Below are positions 58,221-64,000 of a stretch of DNA of 64,000 nucleotides, piece by piece (the stretch's first letter is position 1; each line of letters begins with the position of its first letter). Where the stretch lies: positions 55,685,980 to 55,749,979 of the forward strand of contig NC_068575.1 in the NCBI RefSeq assembly GCF_025698545.1. Reading direction: 5' to 3'. This DNA is from Gossypium raimondii (lineage: Eukaryota; Streptophyta; Magnoliopsida; Malvales; Malvaceae). The notes beneath the pieces were generated by a model. It ran no database searches. It was not told where the DNA came from and was given only the letters and a program-made list of their open reading frames with translations. The position numbers and the translations under genes were made by a program.

Positions 58221-60596
58221 TTAATCCTTTAGTGAGTAAATCGCCATTTGTTCATTTGTTGAGATGTGCTTTGTTTCCACGTCACCTTTTTGAATTTTCT
58301 CTCGAATAAAATGACAATCTATCTCAATGTGCTTTGTTCTTTCATGGAAGACCGGATTTGAAGCTATTTGAAGGGCAGCTTGATTGTCACAATGTAACAA
58401 CATTGGTTTTGAAATTTTAACTCCCAACTCAGCTAATAAACCTTTTAACCAGACTAGCTCTGCAACTGTGGTAGCCATACTTCTGTATTCTGCTTCTGCA
58501 GATGATCTAGATACCGTATTCTGTTTCTTGGATTTCCAGGAAATCAAAGAATTTCCCAGTTTGACACAATATCATGTAACTGACTTTCTAGTCATGTTGC
58601 ATGAAGCCCAATCAGAGTCACAATATGCATGTATATCTGTCGTTCCTTCTGCTGTGAGAAAAATTCCTTGACCAGGATTCTTCTTGAGGTATCTCACAAT
58701 ACGCAAAGCAGCCTCATAATGTTCCTTATTCGGTTTCTGCATAAACTGACTAAGGTGCTGTACTCCAAATGCAATATCTGGTCTAGTATTGGTGAGATAT
58801 AGGAGTCTTCCTATTAATCTTTGATATATGCTTGCATCTTCTAATTCTGTATCTGCATCGTGTATGTCTAGTGCTACATCATATTCCAGACTTGTCATTT
58901 TTAGATTATGCTCCAAGGGTGTATTTGCAGGCTTTGCATTTGTCAAACCAAGATCATTAATAAGTTCAAGAACATATTTTCTCTGATTCATAATGATACC
59001 CTCTTTAGATCTTGCTATTTCTATGCCAAGGAAATACTTGAGAGTACCCAAATTCTTCATTTTGAAATTCTGATAAAGAGTTGCTTGTAAGTCTTCAATT
59101 AAGGATTTGTCATTCCCAGTGATCAAGAGATCATCAACATAAATGAGCAAAATAACAACTTTGCTACCAGAAGATTTGATGAACATAGAGTAGTCATGCT
59201 TACTTTGAACATAACCGGTGTTGATGAGAGCCTCACTGAGCTTCAAATTCCATTGTCTTGAGGACTGTTTTAATCCATAAAGGGATTTGAGCAGTCTACA
59301 TACATGATTGCCCCCTGGAGTGCCAAATCCCTGAGGTAAGTGCATGTAAACTTCTTCATGAAGGTCACCTTGAAGAAATGCATTATAGACATCCATTTGA
59401 ATGAGAGGCCAGTCAAATAAAGCAGCAAGAGCAATAACAATTCGGACTGTAACCTGCTTAACAACCGGGGAAAACGTGTCCTGAAAATCAATACCTTCCT
59501 TTTGACTATAGCCTTTAGCCACTAATCTGGCTTTATAGCGTTCAATAGTGCCGTCTGAATGGTATTTGATTCGAAAAACCCATTTGCAGCCAATGGGATG
59601 TTTTTCTGGTGGGAGTGGAACAACCTCCCAAGTTGAGTTTGCTTCTAAAGCTTGAATTTCCTGTTGCATCGCAGCTTTCCAACAATCATATTGAATGGCC
59701 TCTTGGTAGGTTCGAGGTTCAGAGGTGGTAGAGATGGAAACAACGAAACATTGAGTGTGTAAATGTAAGTGATGACATGTTATAAAGTTGGAGATTGAAT
59801 ACTGACCTTGTGCAGTAGTAGAAGATGATGATGAAGTAGGACAAATGTAATATTGCATCCAGACAGGTGGTTTGGTGTTTCGGGTGCTTCTTCGAGAAGG
59901 ATAAGAGGGTAAGGAAGATGTTGGTAGGGTAGAAAAAATAGAGGAAGTAGGGAGGGAAGGTGGTGGTGGTGGTGTTGAAGTGGTAAAAAGAAAATCAGGA
60001 TCATGCAAAGAACCAAATGTATTGTCATCCAAGGGAAAGAGGGGTTGATCTTTGGAGGGTGTTGTAAAAGGAAAGACAGATTCATGAAATAGAAAATCTC
60101 GACTAACAAAAATTTTTTGGGAAACAGGATTGAACAGGATATATCCTTTTTGGACTTGAGAATAACCCATAAAAATGGATGGTGTAGCTTTGGGAGAAAA
60201 TTTATCATGCAGATTGGTTACTGTGGCATAGCAAAGACAACCAAAAATTTTAAGGTGAGAAAGATTTGGTGGCCTATTATACAGCAGCTCAAAAGGAGTT
60301 TTCCAGCGAAGTACTACAGAAGGTAACCTATTAATTAAGTAACAAGCTGTTAAAACACATTCCCCCCAAAACTTAACAGGTACATGCGATTGAAATTTTA
60401 ATGCTCGGGCAACATCTAAAAGATGGCGGTGTTTGCGTTCGGCCACACCGTTTTGCTGAGGTGTGTGGACACAAGATGATTGGTGAATGATTCCAAGGGA
60501 TTGAAAAAAGAAAGTACCTTCTTTAGTAAAAAATTCATGACCATTATCACTGCGAACAGTTTTAACAATTCCAGAAAATTGTGTTTTGGCTAACAT
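58221..60596 (-). pseudogene. copia polyprotein: integrase core, reverse transcriptase, RNase H (broken)
   Basis: The frame 58572-60596 encodes 674 residues: integrase core end (VRSDNGHEF; HTPQQNGVAERKHRH), Pro/Ser-rich linker, then reverse transcriptase with KWVFRIKYHSDGTIERYKAR, QMDVYNAFLQGDL and the catalytic YVDDLL. A TGA at 58572-58574 (probably from a Gly codon) interrupts it. The same phase reopens at 58547 with RNase H ([32 protein letters not shown]). A frameshift near 58245 ruins the last residues. It would make cDNA and integrate it if intact; as it stands it cannot yield the full polyprotein. Confidence 0.9.
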
Positions 60597-61633
60597 AATA
60601 AACCGCTTAAGTAAAAAAGGGCATCACTCTTAAGTTTTAAAAGATATATCCACGTCATTCGAGTATGGTCATCAACAATGGTTAAAAAATATCTATGACC
60701 AGAATGAGTTGAAGTGCGATAAGGACCCCAAAGATCGACATGGACAAGAGTAAAAGGTTTTGATTCTCTTGAAGTACTTTGTGGAAAGGGTAAGCGTGTT
60801 TGTTTTGCTAATGGACAGACAGTGCATGTTTGAATGTTATGAGAATGCACAGAGCCATTATGTAAAAAGCGTATTTTATTCATCTTTGAAAAAGATGTGT
60901 GACCAAGTCTAGCATGCCACAGAGGGTAATCAACATGCTTAAAAACAGATAAAGAAGTAACATTTGAAGAATGTACAGGAAGAGGTACAGATAGGGAAGT
61001 GGGAGTTGAGGAGGGTTGAGGGAGGAGTAGATAAAGACCATCTTGTTCCTTACCAATCCCCATCATCTTTCCACTGCAAAGGTCCTGTAAAACACAAAAT
61101 GTAGGATAAAAGGAAACAAAACAATTGAGATCTTTGGTGAGTTTAGAAATGGAGAGAAGGTTAAAATTGAATGAGGGAATGTAAAGAACATCTTTAAGAG
61201 TGTGATGAGGTGTAAGATTATGAGTACCAATATGAGTGATGGTGGCTGTGTTACCAGTAGGCAATTTAACAAAAGTGTTGTTAGCACATGCAACAGGTTG
61301 AATTAAAGCATTAAAAGCATGCGTCATGTGATTAGAAGCCCCAGTATCAAGAATCCAATGAATCGGATCAGATGCATAAGATATACCTGCCATGTGAGCT
61401 ACAGCTTGCACAGAAGAGTTCTTGTGTAATAGGTCCAAGATCTGTTGATACTGTTCAGCAGTAAATGTAGGAGCCGAAATAATAGATGGTGAAGAAGCAG
61501 GCATAGCAGGAGAATCAGAAGAAGGAACAACAACTTGATTGACAGTTGGTGATTTCTTCTTGGTGAACTTGAAATCAGCAGGAAAGCCATTGAGGCGATA
61601 GCGATCGGTTCGAATGTGACCCGTTTTTGACAA
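60590..61633 (-). pseudogene. copia polyprotein: protease and integrase N-terminal part
   Basis: The frame of 347 residues holds the aspartic protease DTGASNHMTH, the pre-integrase segment LWHARLGHTSF with the HHCC ligands continuing to CTVCPLAKQTRL, and the start of the integrase core (VHVDLWGPYRT, with catalytic Asp). It overlaps the following frame by 7 nt in another phase. A single-base indel near 60600 therefore separates integrase into two frames. No ribosomal-shift signal is evident, so I read it as mutation. Confidence 0.9.
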
Positions 61634-61639
61634 TAACTA

Positions 61640-62384
61640 CAAGACAAATCGAACGCTTCTTGAAATCGAAGAATTTGATGATTCTTGACTAAGAAGAGCG
61701 ATGGGTTCCGAGATGGTAGTGGAGAAGCAAGTTCTCGTTGAGTTTCATCACGCATGACAAGCGAGTAAGCTTTGATTAAGCGTGGGCAAAGGTTGCATCA
61801 AAAGGATCTGGATCGAACATTAGAATAGGTTTCATTTAAACCCATCAAAAGCGAAAAAGACGTTGTTCTTGAAGTTGAGCATTTCGTGAATAAGATCACA
61901 ATCGCAGTAGATGAAGGAACAAGAACATCATATTCATCCCAAAATAATCGAAGCTTAGTAAAGTAAGTGGAAATAGAATAAGCTCCACGAGTGTGAGTGG
62001 AAATAGCACGATGGAGATAGTAAACACGAGAACCATCAACCTTGTCATATCGTTCTCAAGATCCTTCCAAACAATGGCGACATTGGACGCAAAAACAATT
62101 CCAATGAGAAAGTTCACGAGTAATGTGTTAAGGATCCAAGAAAGAACCAAAGCATTGCATCTATCCCAATGAGGCATTAGATCAGCATCAAAGTCAACGA
62201 CGGAACATGAACCATCAATAAAACCAAGCTTATTCTTGGCAAGAAGGCGATACGCATAGACCGCTCCAAACGCAATAGTTTTCGGTTCGGTGAGTGATGA
62301 GAAACCAAAAGCATTCTGGCATGTCGAAGGATGCAAATAAAGAGGATGGCCAAATGGCAAATTGAAAGAGGAAGGATTAGCCAT
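61640..62384 (-). pseudogene. copia gag region (broken)
   Basis: A 162-codon frame starts with ATG at 62384 and reads NPLYLHPS-like sequence (HPLYLHPSTCQNAF), the N-terminal gag signature of plant copia elements. The rest of gag (WKDLENDMTRL; further blocks at 61650-61755) is scattered over other frames because of several indels. Gag forms the virus-like particle; here it cannot be complete. The start lies 88 nt inside the 5' LTR. Confidence 0.75.
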
Positions 62385-62646
62385 GAAGAAAAAAAACGAA
62401 AGAAGAGAAGAGAAGAATGAAGAAGAAAACTAGATCAAAGATGATCAGAAAAAAGGTTTAGCCTGATACCATGTTAAGAAAAGAAGCTTAAAGAGTTGAA
62501 TGAATAACTGTTAATTCCTTTGAGTAAAAATGCAGTAAATATATACAGAAAATGTAACTAACACTATAACTAATTACATACTGTTACTTAATTTCTAACT
62601 AACTATACAAATGCTGGTACAACAGTTTTACACTCTCAACAGAAGG

Positions 62647-63233
62647 TATATGTCAGTCTCCATAACCCATCCATTATCTTGGATGTTCTTCAAGTTCCTC
62701 ACCGTTGTATGGTTTATTGATACTACCATACGACACATTTCCTTAACAACGAAGGATTTAAATTAGTTTTTGGCGATTTAGATCGACTACAATAATGGAT
62801 TGGTTTACTGATATTAGTCATTGATGATTCATACAGAAACTTTGGATCTGGTTTTTAGAAGATTATGTGAAGGTCAAAAGGGGTTTAGAGTGATATTAAG
62901 ACACAACTGATAACATCCTTAAAAAGTTATATTCAGACGATATCATGTCTTCGTACTAACAGCGTTGTTTCCTGGAGAAGTTTGTAATTTATGATTGGGT
63001 CCAATGTCTTTAGTTTGCTTATGGCTTTGTTTAAAAGATTCTACTTCAATGCAAATTCCAATTACTACTGATTTCATTTCAGACAGAGTTAAACATTGAA
63101 ACTAAAACAAATGGGTTCACAGCGGATTCATAATAACAATGGATGCCAATGTTTCGGTGGAAACATTTGGTATTAACAGATAGGGCTTTTGTTTTCCCGG
63201 GGAAGCTTCCTAACATGTCCCCTGAAAAGGCAT
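62647..63233. other. Downstream flank of the second cyanoalanine synthase copy
   Basis: Part of this stretch (from about 62890) is similar to 51950-52340, including GACACAACTGATAACATCCT, TTGTTTCCTGGAGAAGTTTG and ATTACTGATTTCATTTCA. It represents 3' UTR and downstream DNA duplicated with the gene. The first 240 bases after the copia element show no recognisable content. Confidence 0.6.
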
Positions 63234-64000
63234 TTAGTCGACTGCAACTGGCTGCATGTTTTCAGCTTCATTCCTTAGTTCTTGGAACAGGACCGATGAC
63301 AAGTAACGCTCTCCAAAACTTGGATGAACAGTCTGATTTTTTTTTTCAGAACCAAAAAAAAAAAAAAACAGAAAACTAGGTCAGAACTTGTATCAAAATT
63401 TCATCATATACTCTCAAAGCTAAAGCCTTTGATTATCGACTTAGAATTGCCTAGACAATAGAATAATTGCTATTAGTAAAGATCACATGAATGTTGTACA
63501 AAGAACAATACCATATAACACAAAATTTTGGTAATTAAGTATTCTCTTCATATGAGATTGTAAGAAAGTGCTTACCACAATTAATTTGCCTTTGTTCTCA
63601 GGCATTCTTGCAAGTCTAAGTGCTGCAACAGTGTTGGCCCCCGATGATATTCCAACCTGCATTCCACAAAATTCAATATTAGTTTGAAAGCAATAATTCC
63701 GGTTTATCACTCGTTAAGATCGATTTACAGTGCTTCTAAGAAAATACTTTCCTTTTCCTTTAAGCTAACAAACAGTACTAAATGGAAAAAAGAAAAGTTA
63801 TGGTGAATCATGTAGTAGATTACTGATACTGACAGTAGTAAAGACAAACCAACCCTGTTTATCTCAAGTGAAATCATGAACAAGATTGTGATATCATGAT
63901 GTATAAACAGAAGCCTCAACAAAAGCGAATCAAGACATGATTTTAGGTTATTACCATAAGCCCCTCTTTCAATGCCAATTCCCTTGCCATGTTTACTGCA
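63234..64000 (-). CDS. Second cyanoalanine synthase copy, 3' exons only (runs off window)
   Basis: Three exons of a tandem paralogue are visible: 63955 to beyond 64000 ([15 protein letters not shown]), 63576-63656 ([27 protein letters not shown]) and the last exon 63234-63332 ([13 protein letters not shown] ... [14 protein letters not shown]). Splice sites and exon lengths (81 and 99 nt) equal those of the first copy, with scattered substitutions and no break. The intron before the last exon ends in a long T/A-rich run with a CAG acceptor. The 5' exons lie outside. PLP Lys and the TSGNMG loop cannot be checked here. The two copies arose by tandem duplication, including about 400 bp of downstream flank. 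Confidence 0.9.

Larger units (their letters stand above)
57978..62641 (-). mobile_element. Ty1/copia retrotransposon with paired LTRs, 4.66 kb
   Basis: The LTRs are 57978-58147 and 62472-62641, each 170 bp, TGTTAAGAAAAG...CTCTCAACA, differing at only about eight positions. The target duplication GAAGG is exact (57973-57977, 62642-62646). Just inside the 5' LTR (minus strand) TGGTATCAGGC is an initiator-Met tRNA primer site. CTTGAGGGGCA before the 3' LTR is the polypurine tract. Gag and polyprotein frames lie between in the copia order (integrase before reverse transcriptase). Frameshifts and a nonsense codon make it non-autonomous. High LTR similarity means insertion was recent on an evolutionary scale. 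Confidence 0.95.

Noticed and set aside
1-64000. CRISPR arrays, bacterial operons, phage or plasmid features, rRNA genes
   Set aside because: Nothing of the kind was seen. Splice sites, the tRNA intron and repeat types all indicate plant nuclear DNA, and the tandem repeats found are LTR-internal or satellite-like.

Overview
The window reads as a plant nuclear chromosome segment. It is AT-rich, its genes have many short introns with GT/AG borders, it carries an intron-bearing plant-type tRNA-Tyr, and the intergenic space is filled with LTR retrotransposons and MITEs. LTR termini of the TGTAACACC/GGTGTTACA type, together with the gene sequences, suggest Malvaceae and probably Gossypium (cotton). 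That assignment is inference from recalled family sequences, not from a search.

Layout. (1) 1-3.5 kb, + strand: a complete four-exon RING-H2 E3 ligase gene of the RHB1A type. (2) 4-10.6 kb: AT-rich repeat DNA with a 139-bp Tourist-like MITE, a hairpin MITE, a decayed LTR-like tract, and a 2.27-kb TIR element that has captured the 3' part of a mitochondrial Rho GTPase (MIRO) gene, introns included. (3) 10.7-14.7 kb, + strand: a decayed ARID-ELM2-SANT chromatin-protein gene. Its ARID part is broken by stops and frameshifts, but its last exon is still a clean 336-codon ORF. (4) 15.4-30.1 kb: a nest of transposons. A foldback element was split by a Ty1/copia element, which was split by an LTR element of Ty3/gypsy type (5-bp target duplication GAATC). 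That element in turn received a gypsy integrase fragment, a second LTR element (duplication GCTGG) and a hAT element (8-bp duplication GATGTGGT). (5) 30.7-34.0 kb: two further foldback elements. The second is CpG-rich and holds the last exon of a RABA1-type Rab GTPase. (6) 34.2-34.8 kb, + strand: an intact single-exon gene for a Cys-rich protein that I do not recognise. (7) 38.6-48.7 kb, - strand: a complete 14-exon BRAHMA (BRM) SWI2/SNF2 chromatin-remodelling ATPase, predicted 2,246 aa, with one GC-AG intron. (8) 49.9-50.6 kb: a tandem array of about 125-bp units. (9) 52.3-55.2 kb, - strand: a complete 10-exon mitochondrial beta-cyanoalanine synthase gene. (10) 56.0 kb: tRNA-Tyr(GTA). (11) 58.0-62.6 kb: a young but broken Ty1/copia element with paired 170-bp LTRs. 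(12) 63.2-64.0 kb: the 3' exons of a second cyanoalanine synthase copy in the same orientation, running off the window.

The genes do not form an operon-like unit; they are independent plant housekeeping or regulatory genes. The only linked pair is the cyanoalanine synthase tandem duplication, whose copies are now separated by the tRNA, a foldback element and the copia insertion. I found no new multi-gene system. The most unusual material is the two independent host-gene captures by TIR or foldback elements and a 477-nt run containing no cytosine inside the hAT element. Gene models rest on my own reading of splice sites and remembered family sequences, and no alignment was run.
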